Assembly: GCF_009711085.1 (NCBI RefSeq)
Contig: NZ_WMKA01000016.1
Location: 15,648 to 79,104 of the forward strand
DNA length: 63,457 bases
From: Cellulosimicrobium composti
GTDB lineage: Bacteria > Actinomycetota > Actinomycetes > Actinomycetales > Cellulomonadaceae
Direction: 5' to 3'
A model generated the notes under the pieces. It worked only from the letters and a program-made list of their open reading frames with translations. It did no database searches and was not told where the DNA came from. This document shows positions 27,297 to 36,300 of the stretch, one piece after another. The translations under genes and the position numbers were made by a program. Position 1 is the first letter of the stretch. Each line of letters starts with the position of its first letter.

Positions 27297-27378
27297 TCCG
27301 CCAGTCAAGCAGCCGGGAGACCCCGTTCCGCCGTCGTCCACAGGCCCGGTTCGGGGGCGTCCGCCGTCGTGCGCACGC

Positions 27379-28359
27379 TCACCACGAGCCGGCTCCCGCG
27401 AACGACGTCGGGGCCGGCTCGACGCCCAGCACGTCGCGCAGCACGGCGAGGTCGTAGGTGCGCTCGAGCGCGAGGTGGCTGAGCGAGTACCGCGTCAGAC
27501 GCGGCGGCTCGGGGCGGCGCAGGCGGCGCGCGACGGTCTCGACCACGCCCGCGAGCGCCCACGCCGGACGGACGGGTACGGCGACGACCCGGACGTCGGT
27601 GCCGCGGCGGCGCAGCGCGTCGACGAGCGCGTCGCGCAGCACGACCGGCTCGGCGTCGGCGACGTTCGCGACGAGGATCCCGCGGGTCGCTCCTGCTCCC
27701 CCGTGCCGCGCACGCGCCGTCGCGTCCGGGAGCGCGACGGCGGCGCGCACCGCCGCGACGAGCGTGTCCACGTGCGTGAGCGACTGGAGCACGCGACCGC
27801 CGCCGGGCAGGACGAGGCGGCCCCGGCGCACGGCGCTCTCGACGCGCGGCAGGAGCGTCGTGTCCCCCGGCCCGTACACGGCGTGCGGTCGCAGCACGAC
27901 GACGGCGCCGCGGTCGGGGTGGCGTGCGGCGTCGCGGGCGAGCGCACGCTCCGCCTCCGCCTTCGTGGTGCCGTAGGCGTCGAGGTACCGGCCGACCGGC
28001 GCCTCCTGCTCGCGCACTCGCACGCTCGGCCGGTACGGGTCGTACACGCTGCCCGAGGACACGTGCACGAACCGTGCGCCCGGGAAGGTCGCGCGCACGG
28101 CGAGCGTCCCGTCGACGTTGGTGGCGCGCGCGACGTCGAGCGCGCACCAGTCGGAGACGGCGGCGCCCGCGTGCACGACGGCGTCCGCCGCGGGCGGGTC
28201 GGCGAGCGGCCCCGCCGTGAGGTCCCACGCGAGGTGGCGGGCGCCGTCGACCCGGGCGTCGCGTCGCGACGTCGTCCACACGTCGTGGCCGTCCGCGACG
28301 AGCCCGCGCGCGACCGCGCCTCCGACGAACCCCGACGCGCCGGTGACGACGACCCTCAC
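27379..28359 (-). CDS. NAD(P)-dependent epimerase/reductase, OleD-like
   Basis: A 326-residue extended short-chain dehydrogenase. Cofactor loop VVVTGASGFVGGAVARGL at the N-terminus; the serine of the triad in FVHVSSGSVYDPYRP; catalytic YxxxK in LDAYGTTKAEAERALA. HAVYGPGDTTLLPRVESAVRRGRLVLPGGG is the substrate-domain loop seen in OleD and in 3-beta-hydroxysteroid/dihydroflavonol reductase relatives. In the olefin pathway OleD reduces the beta-keto acid made by OleA. GTG at 28359 overlaps the AMP-ligase stop (GTGA), making this the last gene of the five-gene operon. The OleD assignment rests on context as much as on sequence. Confidence 0.8.
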   Translation of the reverse strand: MRVVVTGASGFVGGAVARGLVADGHDVWTTSRRDARVDGARHLAWDLTAGPLADPPAADAVVHAGAAVSDWCALDVARATNVDGTLAVRATFPGARFVHVSSGSVYDPYRPSVRVREQEAPVGRYLDAYGTTKAEAERALARDAARHPDRGAVVVLRPHAVYGPGDTTLLPRVESAVRRGRLVLPGGGRVLQSLTHVDTLVAAVRAAVALPDATARARHGGAGATRGILVANVADAEPVVLRDALVDALRRRGTDVRVVAVPVRPAWALAGVVETVARRLRRPEPPRLTRYSLSHLALERTYDLAVLRDVLGVEPAPTSFAGAGSW

Positions 28360-30098
28360 GCGGACGCGCCCTCGGCGGAGCGCGCCGCGACCGCCGTCGC
28401 GGGGACGAACGGTGCGGCGGCGCGCGCGAGCGCCGCCCGGTCGGGCTTGCGGGAGCGCCCGGCGAGCGGGACGCGGTCGGCGACGAGCACGACGTCGGGC
28501 AGCGCGTCGTGGTCGAGCACGTCCGGCAGCGCGGCGCGCACCCGGGCGACGAGCGGGTGGTCGGGGTCGAGTCGGACCGCCGTGCCGTCGTCGGCCCGCG
28601 GACCGCGTGCCGCGTGCCCCGGGGCGTCCGCCGCCGCGGTGAGGACCAGCGCCACGCGCTCGTCGCCGTCCACCTGGGGCACGCCGACGAGCAGGGCCTC
28701 GGCCACGCCGTCGAGCGCGGCGACACGCGGTTCGAAGAGGCCGGGGTAGATGTTCGTCGTGCCGCGGATGATCATGTCGCGCGTGCGTCCCACGAGCACG
28801 ACCCGGCCGCGGCCGTCGAGGCGCGCGAGGTCGCCGGTGCGGTGCTCCGCCGCGCGCGGGCCCGCGCCGCGGGCGGGGGCGTCGAGGTCGTGCAGGTAGC
28901 CGGCCATGAGCGACGGGCCGGACAGCACGAGCTCGCCGACCACGGCACCGTCGTCGGCGGGGTCCGCGTCCTCCACGGGGTCGAGCCGCGCGACCGTGCC
29001 GGGCAGCGGGACGCCGACGAGGTCGCCGTCGCCCGCGTGCGCGAGCTTCTCCTGCGCCTCGACCACCGCGACGGGCAGGATCTCCGTCATCCCGTACACC
29101 GCGACCCACCGCGTGCCGGGCAGCACGCGCGTGGCGCGCTCCAGGAGCGCCCGCGTCACGGGTGCGCCCCCGACGAGCGCGACGCGCGGGCCGCGCGCGG
29201 GCACGACGCCGCCCTCGACCGCGTCGAGCAGCGCGGTGACGTCCGCCGGGACGAGGTAGGTCCCGGCGGCACCGTCGAGCTGACGCGCGAACGTCGTGAT
29301 GTCGCGGCTCGGCGGGTCGGCGGGCACGGACCACGTGGCGCCCGCGAGCAGCGCCGGGACGCCGAGCAGCATCTGGTCGGTGTGCACGACGTCGCCCGGC
29401 GCGAGCGCGAACACGTCGCGCAGCAGGTCGCACCCGGCGAGCAGCGACCCGGCGGTGTGCACGACGGCCTTGGGCTGCGCCGTCGTGCCGGACGTGAAGA
29501 CGGTGAGCGCCTCACGGCCCGGGTCGAGCGCGGGGAGCGCGTCGCTGTCGACGCGACCCGCGGCGAGGCGGCGCGCCGCGCGCGACCCGCGCGGGACACC
29601 GGGCAGCCAGGGCCCGGCGTGCACGTGGCGCAGCGGCAGGCTCGCGTAGTCCGGCAGGAGCAGCCCGCGCGACCGGGCCAGACGGCGCAGCGGACCGCGC
29701 GAGACGGCGTACAGGAGCGACTCGGTCGTCGCGAGCGACGGCCCGGCGGCGCCCACGCGGGCCGTGAAGAGCTCGGGCGTCGAGCCCGGGTCCACGAACA
29801 CGACCGTGCCGCCGGCGCGCACGACGCCGAACGCGAGGACGACGCCCGCGGGCCGGGGCCGTACGGAGAACAGTGCACGGTCGCCCGGGGCGAGGCCGTC
29901 GGCCGCGAGCGCCGTCGCGGTCGCCTCGACACGTCGCGCGAGGTCGGCGTACGTGGTCTCCTCGCGCACGCGGGCCCCGCGCCGCCCGGGGCGGGTCCAG
30001 CGCCGCAGCGCGACGGCGTCCGCCGACGCGTGGCCGGGCGCGCCCCGCGCGAGGATCGGGGCGAGCAGGTGGCGGGTCGCGTCGTCGGGCGTGGTCAC
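28356..30098 (-). CDS. AMP-dependent acyl ligase, OleC/beta-lactone-synthetase-like
   Basis: A 580-residue member of the adenylating (ANL) superfamily. The ATP P-loop is TVFTSGTTAQPKAVVHTAG near residue 200, WVAVYGMTEILPVAVV is the YGxTE motif near 330, RTGDLARLDGRGRVVLVGRTRDMIIRG the hinge, and SRKPDRAALAR contains the likely C-terminal lysine. OleC proteins of this family turn beta-hydroxy acids into beta-lactones. OleC-like enzymes carry the RTRDMI(I)RGTTNIYPG-type hinge seen here. It starts with GTG 30098 overlapping the P450 stop. A plain fatty acyl-AMP or acyl-CoA ligase is the alternative. Confidence 0.8.
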   Translation of the reverse strand: MTTPDDATRHLLAPILARGAPGHASADAVALRRWTRPGRRGARVREETTYADLARRVEATATALAADGLAPGDRALFSVRPRPAGVVLAFGVVRAGGTVVFVDPGSTPELFTARVGAAGPSLATTESLLYAVSRGPLRRLARSRGLLLPDYASLPLRHVHAGPWLPGVPRGSRAARRLAAGRVDSDALPALDPGREALTVFTSGTTAQPKAVVHTAGSLLAGCDLLRDVFALAPGDVVHTDQMLLGVPALLAGATWSVPADPPSRDITTFARQLDGAAGTYLVPADVTALLDAVEGGVVPARGPRVALVGGAPVTRALLERATRVLPGTRWVAVYGMTEILPVAVVEAQEKLAHAGDGDLVGVPLPGTVARLDPVEDADPADDGAVVGELVLSGPSLMAGYLHDLDAPARGAGPRAAEHRTGDLARLDGRGRVVLVGRTRDMIIRGTTNIYPGLFEPRVAALDGVAEALLVGVPQVDGDERVALVLTAAADAPGHAARGPRADDGTAVRLDPDHPLVARVRAALPDVLDHDALPDVVLVADRVPLAGRSRKPDRAALARAAAPFVPATAVAARSAEGASA

Positions 30099-31366
30099 GC
30101 CGCCTCCCGCGCGGTCGGCCGCCGCGTGGCGTCCGCGCCGCCGCCCGTCGCACGGACGACGAGCGAGCGGTACGCGGGGATGAGCACGCCGCGCGCGACG
30201 GCGCGCTCCACGACCTCGAGGCCGCGCCCCGCCTCGGCGACGGGCCGCAGCGCGTCGAGGACGGCGTCGACCTGCGCCATGGCCAGCGGCATGCCGAGGC
30301 AGAAGTGCGGGCCGGCACCGAACCAGAGGTGGCGGACGTCCGGGTCGACGGGCGTGTCCGGGTCGAACGGCCCGGCGTCCTTGCAGCACGAGACCGTCGC
30401 GATCACGACGCGGTCCCCCGCGCGCACGCGCACGTCGCCGACGGTCGCGTCCGCGCGAACGGAGCGCAGCATCGCGGGCGTCGGGGCGGTGACGCGCAGC
30501 GCCTCCTCGACGACCCGGCCGCGCAGCGTGGCGTCGCCGGCGCCCCCGGCCGCGAGGAGCGCGGGGAGCCAGCCCGTGTCCGCCGTGAGCGCGACGAGTC
30601 GCGGCACGAAGGACTGGATCGTCTCGGTGCCGGTGAGGACGAACGCGCCGACGGCACCCAGCGCCTCGTCCTCCGAGAGGCCGAGCTCGCGCATGCGCCC
30701 CGGAACGGTCGAGGGGTCGCCGTCGCGGTAGGCGTCGCGGGCGGGCGCCGACAGGCGCGCGAGGACGGCGCGCGCGTGCCGCACCTGCCCGGGCGTGAGG
30801 CTGCGCCGGTGCAGGCGTACGAGGCCGACGACGGACTGCGCGGCCGTCATCGCGTCGCGCACCGCGGCGTCGGTCGGGGGCAGGCCAGTCATGGCGCAGA
30901 TGACCGTGCCCGCCATGGCCGCGGTCTCCGCGACGAGGTCCACGCGCTCGCCCGCGAGGAGGCGCGGGGCGAGCCCGGCGAGGACGTCGGGCACGCTCAC
31001 CGCGACGAGCTCGCGCACCGCGCGCGGCGTGAACAGCCCGGACAGCGCCCGCCGGAGCCGCGCGTGATCGGCTCCCTCCATGTTGAGCAGCACGGACGGG
31101 CCGAGCACGGGCGTCCACAGGTCCGACGGCGAGCCGGGGCCGACCTTGGTGAAGCGCTCGGTGTCGAGCAGCACGGCGCGCGCGGTCGCGGCGTCGGACA
31201 CGACGACGCCGATGCCGGGGACGCGCACGACGGGCCCGCGGCGGCGCAGCGACCGGATCGCCGGGTAGACGACGGGGTGCGCGCCGCGCTGGACCCGTTC
31301 CTCCCAGCGCATCGCCGCGGCGAGCGCCGCGGACCCGGCCGCGACCGGCGCGGCAGCCGCCGTCAT
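30095..31366 (-). CDS. Cytochrome P450 (operon copy)
   Basis: A soluble bacterial P450, 423 residues, with all invariant parts: I-helix oxygen-activation motif AFVLTGTETIQSF near residue 245, K-helix ExxR in VVEEALRVTAP near 290, and heme loop HLWFGAGPHFCLGMPLA with the cysteine ligand near 360. A B-C loop segment (GSPSDLWTPVLGPSVLLNMEGADHARLRRAL) includes the HxxxR heme propionate motif. It is embedded by 4-bp overlaps between the glycosyltransferase and the AMP ligase, so it almost certainly acts on a product of the OleA-like enzyme. Redox partners are not encoded here. Confidence 0.93.
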   Translation of the reverse strand: MTAAAAPVAAGSAALAAAMRWEERVQRGAHPVVYPAIRSLRRRGPVVRVPGIGVVVSDAATARAVLLDTERFTKVGPGSPSDLWTPVLGPSVLLNMEGADHARLRRALSGLFTPRAVRELVAVSVPDVLAGLAPRLLAGERVDLVAETAAMAGTVICAMTGLPPTDAAVRDAMTAAQSVVGLVRLHRRSLTPGQVRHARAVLARLSAPARDAYRDGDPSTVPGRMRELGLSEDEALGAVGAFVLTGTETIQSFVPRLVALTADTGWLPALLAAGGAGDATLRGRVVEEALRVTAPTPAMLRSVRADATVGDVRVRAGDRVVIATVSCCKDAGPFDPDTPVDPDVRHLWFGAGPHFCLGMPLAMAQVDAVLDALRPVAEAGRGLEVVERAVARGVLIPAYRSLVVRATGGGADATRRPTAREAA

Positions 31367-32154
31367 CGGATGTCCACCACCTCGGGGCGGTACCGGTGGT
31401 CCGCGTACCAGCGGAGCGTGCGGACGAGCCCCCAGGCGTGCGCTCGACGCGTCGACGCGCGCACCACGACCTCGCGGTGCGCGCCGTACCGGCGCGTGAG
31501 GCGGCGCACGGCGTTGACGAGCGCGCGGTCCTCGTGGACGTCCTCGATCGCGGTGCGCGGGAAGCCGCCCGCCTTCTCGTAGAGCTCGGCCGTGATCGCC
31601 ATGTTGCAGCCCGGGGCCATGACGTACGGGCCGAGGTAGGACGGGTCCTGGTTGCCGGGCCGGAAGCGCCCGAACGTGCTCGCGACGCTCACCGCCGCGG
31701 ACAGCACGCCCTGCTGGACGCGCGAGACGGGGCGGTCGTCGGTGCGCGGCACGAGGCGCCCCGCGACGAGGTCGTGACCGCTCGCGAACGCCGCGCGCAC
31801 GCGGCGCGTCCAGTCCGGCAGCGGCAGGCAGTCGGCGTCGGTGCGCGCGAGGTGCGTGGCACCGCCCGCGATCGCGGCGCGCATGCCCGTGTCGGCCGCC
31901 GCGCCCGTGCCCTTCTGCGGCTCGTCGACGACGCGCCACCGCGTCATGCCCCACGCCGCCGCGGTCTCGCGGACGAGGTCCCCCGTGCCGTCCGACGACC
32001 CGTTGTCGACCACGACGAGGTCGAAGTCGGTGTCCTGCTGCGCGCGCAGGGCCTCCAGCGTCGCGACGATCCCGCGCGCCTCGTCCCGCGCGGGCACCAC
32101 GACCGCGAGGCGCTGCGGCCCCGTGACGTGCCCCGCGAACCGGCGCGCGCTCAC
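31363..32154 (-). CDS. Family 2 glycosyltransferase
   Basis: A 263-residue GT-A fold enzyme: VVVPARDEARGIVATLEALRAQ begins the nucleotide-binding fold, VVVDNGSSDGTGDLVRE is the GT2 signature, and THLARTDADCLPLPDW holds the metal-binding DAD. The acceptor side has GCNMAITAELYEKAGGFPRTAIEDVHEDRALV with the ED motif. No membrane helices are evident, so it is cytosolic or peripheral. It sits between the OleA-like and P450 genes with 4-bp overlaps on both sides. It probably glycosylates the lipid-like or lactone product, or a lipid carrier; donor and acceptor are unknown. Confidence 0.88.
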   Translation of the reverse strand: MSARRFAGHVTGPQRLAVVVPARDEARGIVATLEALRAQQDTDFDLVVVDNGSSDGTGDLVRETAAAWGMTRWRVVDEPQKGTGAAADTGMRAAIAGGATHLARTDADCLPLPDWTRRVRAAFASGHDLVAGRLVPRTDDRPVSRVQQGVLSAAVSVASTFGRFRPGNQDPSYLGPYVMAPGCNMAITAELYEKAGGFPRTAIEDVHEDRALVNAVRRLTRRYGAHREVVVRASTRRAHAWGLVRTLRWYADHRYRPEVVDIR

Positions 32155-33266
32155 AGCCGCACGACCGTGGCGCCGATGCTGATGCCGCCCGCGAGGCCGA
32201 CGAGCACGACGACGTCGCCCGGGCCGACGCGGCCCGTCTCGAGCGCGGTCGCGAGCTGGAGCGGGAGCGTCGCGGACGCGACGTTGCCGTGGTCGGCGAC
32301 GGTCACGAGCGTGCGGCCGGTGGGCAGGCCGAGGGCCGCGTGCACGTCGTCGAGGTACGCGACGGCGACCTGGTGGACCGCGACGAGCGCGACGTCGTCC
32401 CACGTGAGGCCCGCGCGTCCGAGCGCGTCGAGGACGACGCCGGGGCCGAGCGCGAGGAACGCGTCCCGCAGGCGCGAGCCGTCGATCTCGAAGTAGGTGC
32501 GCTCGAGGTCGCGCGGGTGGGCGGTGCCGCCGCCGGGGAGCATGCCGACGTCCCAGTGCGTGGACTCGGCGCCGAACGCGCTCGCGAGGATGCCGCGGGG
32601 CGCGGGCGTCCCGGAGGCGTCGCGCGCGTCGGCCTCCGCCGGGGTCGCGCGCCGCACGAGGACGGCGGCCCCGGCGTCGGACATCGTGTACCCCGGCGCC
32701 GAGAGCAGGTAGGTGGCGCGGTCCGGCACGTCCCAGCGCACCGCGCGCGACGGCGCCTCGCCGCACGCGACGAGCACGGTGCCGTAGCGGCCGGTCGCGA
32801 TGAGCGACTCGGCGACCTCGACCGCGTTGAGCACCGAGTTGCACGCGTTCTTGACGTCCATGACCGGGGACCGCACGCCGAGCTTCGCCGCGACGATGTG
32901 GCTCGTCGCCGGCTCGACCATGTCCTGGCTCGCGGACGCGAAGAGCAGCAGGTCCACGTCCGCGGGCGCGAGGCCCTCGGTCGCGAGCAGCTTCTCGGCC
33001 GCCGCGACCGCGAGGTCGGACGCGTCCCAGTCGTCGGGCAGGACGTGGACCCGGCGCACGCCCGTGAGGCGCGAGACCATCGGAACGCGGGGGGCCGCGC
33101 CGGGGTTGCGGGCGGCGAGCGCGCGCTCGGCCTCGCGCACGTCGACGGTCCGTTCGGGCAGGTGCACCCCGACGGCGGCGATCACGGCCGCGGGCCGCGC
33201 CGGTGCGAGGAGCGGGCGGGACGCCGCCCCAAGAGAGTTGTCAGGCACCCGCGACACAGTAACCAA
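32151..33266 (-). CDS. 3-Oxoacyl-ACP synthase III family thiolase, OleA-like
   Basis: A ketosynthase III-fold condensing enzyme, 371 residues. The Cys-His-Asn triad is visible: VMDVKNACNSVLNAVEVAESLI (Cys near 145), LVAVHQVAVAYLDDVH (His near 290) and VADHGNVASATLPLQLATAL (Asn near 320). The sequence is closer to OleA-type and other specialised KASIII enzymes than to FabH. In olefin synthesis OleA joins two fatty acyl-CoAs head to head to a beta-keto acid. TTG at 33266 is chosen because GGGAGGGG lies 6 nt upstream. It is the first gene of the operon and ends with GTGA overlap. Confidence 0.85.
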   Translation of the reverse strand: MVTVSRVPDNSLGAASRPLLAPARPAAVIAAVGVHLPERTVDVREAERALAARNPGAAPRVPMVSRLTGVRRVHVLPDDWDASDLAVAAAEKLLATEGLAPADVDLLLFASASQDMVEPATSHIVAAKLGVRSPVMDVKNACNSVLNAVEVAESLIATGRYGTVLVACGEAPSRAVRWDVPDRATYLLSAPGYTMSDAGAAVLVRRATPAEADARDASGTPAPRGILASAFGAESTHWDVGMLPGGGTAHPRDLERTYFEIDGSRLRDAFLALGPGVVLDALGRAGLTWDDVALVAVHQVAVAYLDDVHAALGLPTGRTLVTVADHGNVASATLPLQLATALETGRVGPGDVVVLVGLAGGISIGATVVRL

Positions 33267-33364
33267 GCGCGTCCCCTCCCAGGGCCGTCGCCCACAGGTT
33301 CCGATGGGGTGAACTGCCCATCCACAGGCGGACGCCCACGGGGTCGTCCTGGCGCCGCGTGCGC

Positions 33365-33376
33365 CAGACTGGCCCG
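33365..33376 (+). promoter_or_regulatory. Leaderless-type -10 box of the divergent P450
   Basis: CAGACT (33365-33370) precedes GTG 33377 by 6 nt. The 110-bp gap to the oppositely transcribed OleA-like gene must hold both promoters. Confidence 0.4.
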
Positions 33377-34699
33377 GTGACCGCCACGACGACCCCTGCC
33401 GCCACGACCACGGAGCGCCGACGCGCCGCGCCCACCACGCGCCAGGAGCTGCGCGTGCTCGCCGCCGCCCGCCCCGCGATGGCGGGCGTCCTGCTCGCGG
33501 GCGGCGCGCTCGCCGGGCCGCGGCGCGACGGCCGGGGCGGGCTGCGCAAGGTGCCGGGGCTCGGCTGGGTCACCGCGGACCCGACGGTCGGGCGGCGCGT
33601 CCTCACCGACCACCGGCACTTCACGATCGTCGGCGAGGGCGGCGTCGGTCACCTGTGGGCGCAGATCCTCGGCGACTGGGTCCTCGACCTGTTCGACGGC
33701 CCGGGCCACCACGACCTGCGCACGCGCTCGCGCGAGCTGTTCACGGAGGCGAGCGCCGCGGCGCTCGTGGACGGCGCGTGGTCGGCCGCCCTCGACGACG
33801 CGCGCTCGACGCTCGCCGCAGGCGGGACGGTCGACGTCGGCAGGCTCGCCCGCGTGCTGGTGGGCCGCATGATGATCTCCCTGCTCGGCATCCCCACGCC
33901 CGGCGGGGCGTCGTCGCCCGGCGGCGCGGACGCCGTGCCGAGCGACGACGACGCGCTCGCGGCCTTCGCGACGGGCGAGCGCCTCGCGTCCATCGCGCTC
34001 GGCAGCGCGGGCTCGACCTACCTCTCGGCCGAGCAGGTCGCGGCCGCGCGGGAGATCGTCGCCGAGCTCACGCGGGGCGTGCCCGACGGCTGGCGGCACG
34101 CGCCCACGGACCGCCTGCTCGGCCGGTGCCGCGAGCTCGGCCTCGGGCTGGAGGAGACGACGGGGCTCGCGAGCCTGCTCATGGTCGCGGGCACGGAGAC
34201 GTCGGCGTCCGCGATGGCGCGCACGACCGCGCTCCTCGTCGACACGGGCGAGCAGCACCGGCTCCTGCGCCTGCTGGCGGACGAGCGGGCCCGTCCGGTC
34301 GTGCGCGCCGCGGGCGAGCCCGACGTCGTGGAGAACGCGGTCCGCGAGGGCCTGCGCGTGACGAGCCCCGCCTCCGTCATCGGCCGTGGCGTGTCGGCGG
34401 ACGTCGAGGTCGCGGGCCGCACGCTGCGCGCCGGGGAGCGCGTCATGATCCTCACGTGGGCGGCCAACGCCGGGGTCGGCCCGTTCCGCGCGGACCGCCC
34501 CTACGTGCGCGAGACCCGCCAGCTCTGGTTCGGCGCCGGGCGTCACCTGTGCCTCGGGGCCGCGCTCGCGCGCGCCGAGATCGCCGCGCTGCTGCACGCG
34601 CTGTGGGACGACGGCGCGCCCCTGCGCGTCGTGTCGCGCCGGGCGAAGCGGCGGGTCCTCGTGCCCGGGTACGACGAGCTCGTCGTCGCGCGCGCCTGA
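33377..34699 (+). CDS. Cytochrome P450 (divergent copy)
   Basis: A second, quite different soluble P450, 440 residues. I-helix SLLMVAGTETSASAMA near residue 280, ExxR in VENAVREGLRVTSPASVIGRG near 325, and heme loop QLWFGAGRHLCLGAALARAEI with the cysteine near 395. The C-helix HxxxR appears as GPGHHDLRTRSRELF. An N-terminal stretch of about 45 residues (AARPAMAGVLLAGGALAG) is mildly hydrophobic. GTG 33377 fits a leaderless promoter. It is divergent from the OleA-like operon and shares its 110-bp intergenic region, so it may belong to the same pathway. Confidence 0.92.
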   Translation: MTATTTPAATTTERRRAAPTTRQELRVLAAARPAMAGVLLAGGALAGPRRDGRGGLRKVPGLGWVTADPTVGRRVLTDHRHFTIVGEGGVGHLWAQILGDWVLDLFDGPGHHDLRTRSRELFTEASAAALVDGAWSAALDDARSTLAAGGTVDVGRLARVLVGRMMISLLGIPTPGGASSPGGADAVPSDDDALAAFATGERLASIALGSAGSTYLSAEQVAAAREIVAELTRGVPDGWRHAPTDRLLGRCRELGLGLEETTGLASLLMVAGTETSASAMARTTALLVDTGEQHRLLRLLADERARPVVRAAGEPDVVENAVREGLRVTSPASVIGRGVSADVEVAGRTLRAGERVMILTWAANAGVGPFRADRPYVRETRQLWFGAGRHLCLGAALARAEIAALLHALWDDGAPLRVVSRRAKRRVLVPGYDELVVARA

Positions 34700-34720
34700 C
34701 CACCGCACGGACGCGGGGCG

Positions 34721-35515
34721 TCAGCCCTGCGGAGTCACGCTCCACGCGCCCGCGGTCTTCACGGCCAGGACGCCGGGCAGTACCAGGTCGAACGTCTCGG
34801 TGAACGCCTCCGAGTCGCCGAACATGCGCGACGCCTCGCGCGTGACGCCGAAGTACCGTCCCTGGAACGAGTCGCCCGGACCCGCGGGCGTCCAGGACAC
34901 CTCCGCGCTCGTGGCGGTGCCGTCCAGGCGCAGGACCGTCGAGCCCGTGCCCTGCTGCGCGCCCGTCACGGGCGGCAGGTCGTTCCAGCTCTCGAGCCGG
35001 ACCGACCAGTCCCCCGGCGTCTCGAGCCAGATCGACTGCTGCGGGTCCGAGTCCTCGAACACGTCCATGAGGTAGGACCCGGTCGCCTCGCCGAGCGTGC
35101 CGGGGTACGGGGTGACCTCGGTCGGCGCCATGAAGGCCCGGGTCCCCGCGCAGTCGCCGCAGTCGAGGTGCACGACGACGGCGAACTCGCCGTCGCGCAC
35201 GAACGTCACGGCGGCGCTGCCCGTCCCGCTCGCCGTGGCGGGCGCGCCCGCCGCGACCGTGCCCGCGTCGACCGCCTGGGCGGGCGGCTCCGTGGGCCGG
35301 TCCGCGAGCGGGTCAGTGGCCTCCGTCGGCTCCTCGGTGGGATCCTCGGTCGGCTCCTCGGTCGCGTCGGTGGCCGTCGACGCGCTCGGCGGCGCGGTGG
35401 ACGGCTCGGCGTCCGGGCCGGCCGTCGAGCACGCGGTGAGCGTCGCGGCGGCGGTGAGGGCGACGACGAGCGCCGTCGCACGACGGCGCGGGGGTCGTGT
35501 GCGGGAGGGGATCAT
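34721..35515 (-). CDS. Putative surface lipoprotein of unknown function
   Basis: A 264-residue lipoprotein: an Arg-rich n-region, then TALVVALTAAATLTAC as hydrophobic core and lipobox (Cys at about 29). Residues 30-80 are a Thr/Glu/Pro-rich spacer with TEEPTEDPTEEPTEATDP repeats, typical of actinobacterial wall-spanning linkers. The folded part (about 85-264) is beta-rich with a CGDC pair (HLDCGDCAGTRAFM) that could form a disulphide or bind metal. I do not recognise the domain. It is convergent with the second P450, and the link to that pathway is only by position. Confidence 0.7.
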   Translation of the reverse strand: MIPSRTRPPRRRATALVVALTAAATLTACSTAGPDAEPSTAPPSASTATDATEEPTEDPTEEPTEATDPLADRPTEPPAQAVDAGTVAAGAPATASGTGSAAVTFVRDGEFAVVVHLDCGDCAGTRAFMAPTEVTPYPGTLGEATGSYLMDVFEDSDPQQSIWLETPGDWSVRLESWNDLPPVTGAQQGTGSTVLRLDGTATSAEVSWTPAGPGDSFQGRYFGVTREASRMFGDSEAFTETFDLVLPGVLAVKTAGAWSVTPQG

Positions 35516-35551
35516 CCGGACAGCCTCTCAGACCGCCTCGGCGGGTGCCGG

Positions 35552-36226
35552 TCAGTCGCGCGCCTGCCACGTGCACACGCACGCCTCGTTGCCCTCGGCG
35601 TCGGCGAGCACCCAGAACGCGGGAGCCCGGCGGTCCGAGACCAGGTGCCCGCCCGCGGCGATCGCCGCGGTGACGCGCCGCTCGGCGACGTCGTGCGGCA
35701 CCGTCACGTCGACGTGGATCCGGTTGCGCTGCTCGCGCGGCGCGTCCATCTGCTGGAACCAGAACGCCGGGCCGTGCGCGGTCGGGTCGTGCAGGTCGGG
35801 GGCGGGGAGCCCCGGGGCGCCCTCGTCGTAGCCCAGGACGGCGCGCCAGAACGGCTGGACCGCGGTGCCGACGAGCGTGTCGACCGCGACCTCCAGGCTC
35901 TGCACCGCCGTCGGGTCCGGCCGCAGGTCGAGCTCGCGCGCCGCGGCGGAGATCTGCCGCGCGAGCGCGACGTCGCGGTGGCTGATCCCGCCGACGTCGT
36001 GGGACGTGAGCCGCACCGTCACGGTGCCGTAGCGCAGGTCGACGTCCGGGTGGTGGTTCGCCGCCTCCGCGAGCTCGCCGATCGCGTCGACGAGCTCGAT
36101 CCCGGCCGTGAACGACCCCGTCCGGTACAGCGCCTGGACCGTGCCGAGGATGACCCGCCAGTCCTCGACGCCGTCGCTGTCGTGGAACTGCCGAGCGGTG
36201 ATGCGGTCGTCCGCGGTCTCGGTCAT
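35552..36226 (-). CDS. Pterin-4a-carbinolamine dehydratase fused to a VOC domain
   Basis: A 224-residue two-domain protein. Residues about 1-105 are a PCD/DCoH domain with the signature AANHHPDVDLRYGTVTVRLTSHDVGGISHRDVALARQI. Residues about 110-224 resemble a vicinal-oxygen-chelate (glyoxalase-like) domain ending HLVSDRRAPAFWVLADAEGNEACVCTW. The PCD part would dehydrate 4a-hydroxy-tetrahydropterins; the VOC part may bind metal or a small ligand. No aromatic amino acid hydroxylase is nearby, so a pterin recycling role is not supported by context. It is 74 bp upstream of the ilvD stop and convergent with nothing. Confidence 0.83.
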   Translation of the reverse strand: MTETADDRITARQFHDSDGVEDWRVILGTVQALYRTGSFTAGIELVDAIGELAEAANHHPDVDLRYGTVTVRLTSHDVGGISHRDVALARQISAAARELDLRPDPTAVQSLEVAVDTLVGTAVQPFWRAVLGYDEGAPGLPAPDLHDPTAHGPAFWFQQMDAPREQRNRIHVDVTVPHDVAERRVTAAIAAGGHLVSDRRAPAFWVLADAEGNEACVCTWQARD

Positions 36227-36300
36227 GCCGGCCTCCGGTGTGCGTCGCTGCGGTGCTCCGACCACGCTAGCGGGCGCCGGCGACACCCGCGCGTGCCCGG

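Noticed and set aside
34721-35515. Missing OleB or other enzyme of the P450 locus
   Set aside because: The protein has a lipoprotein signal, a Thr/Pro/Glu linker and no alpha/beta hydrolase nucleophile motif, so it is probably unrelated.
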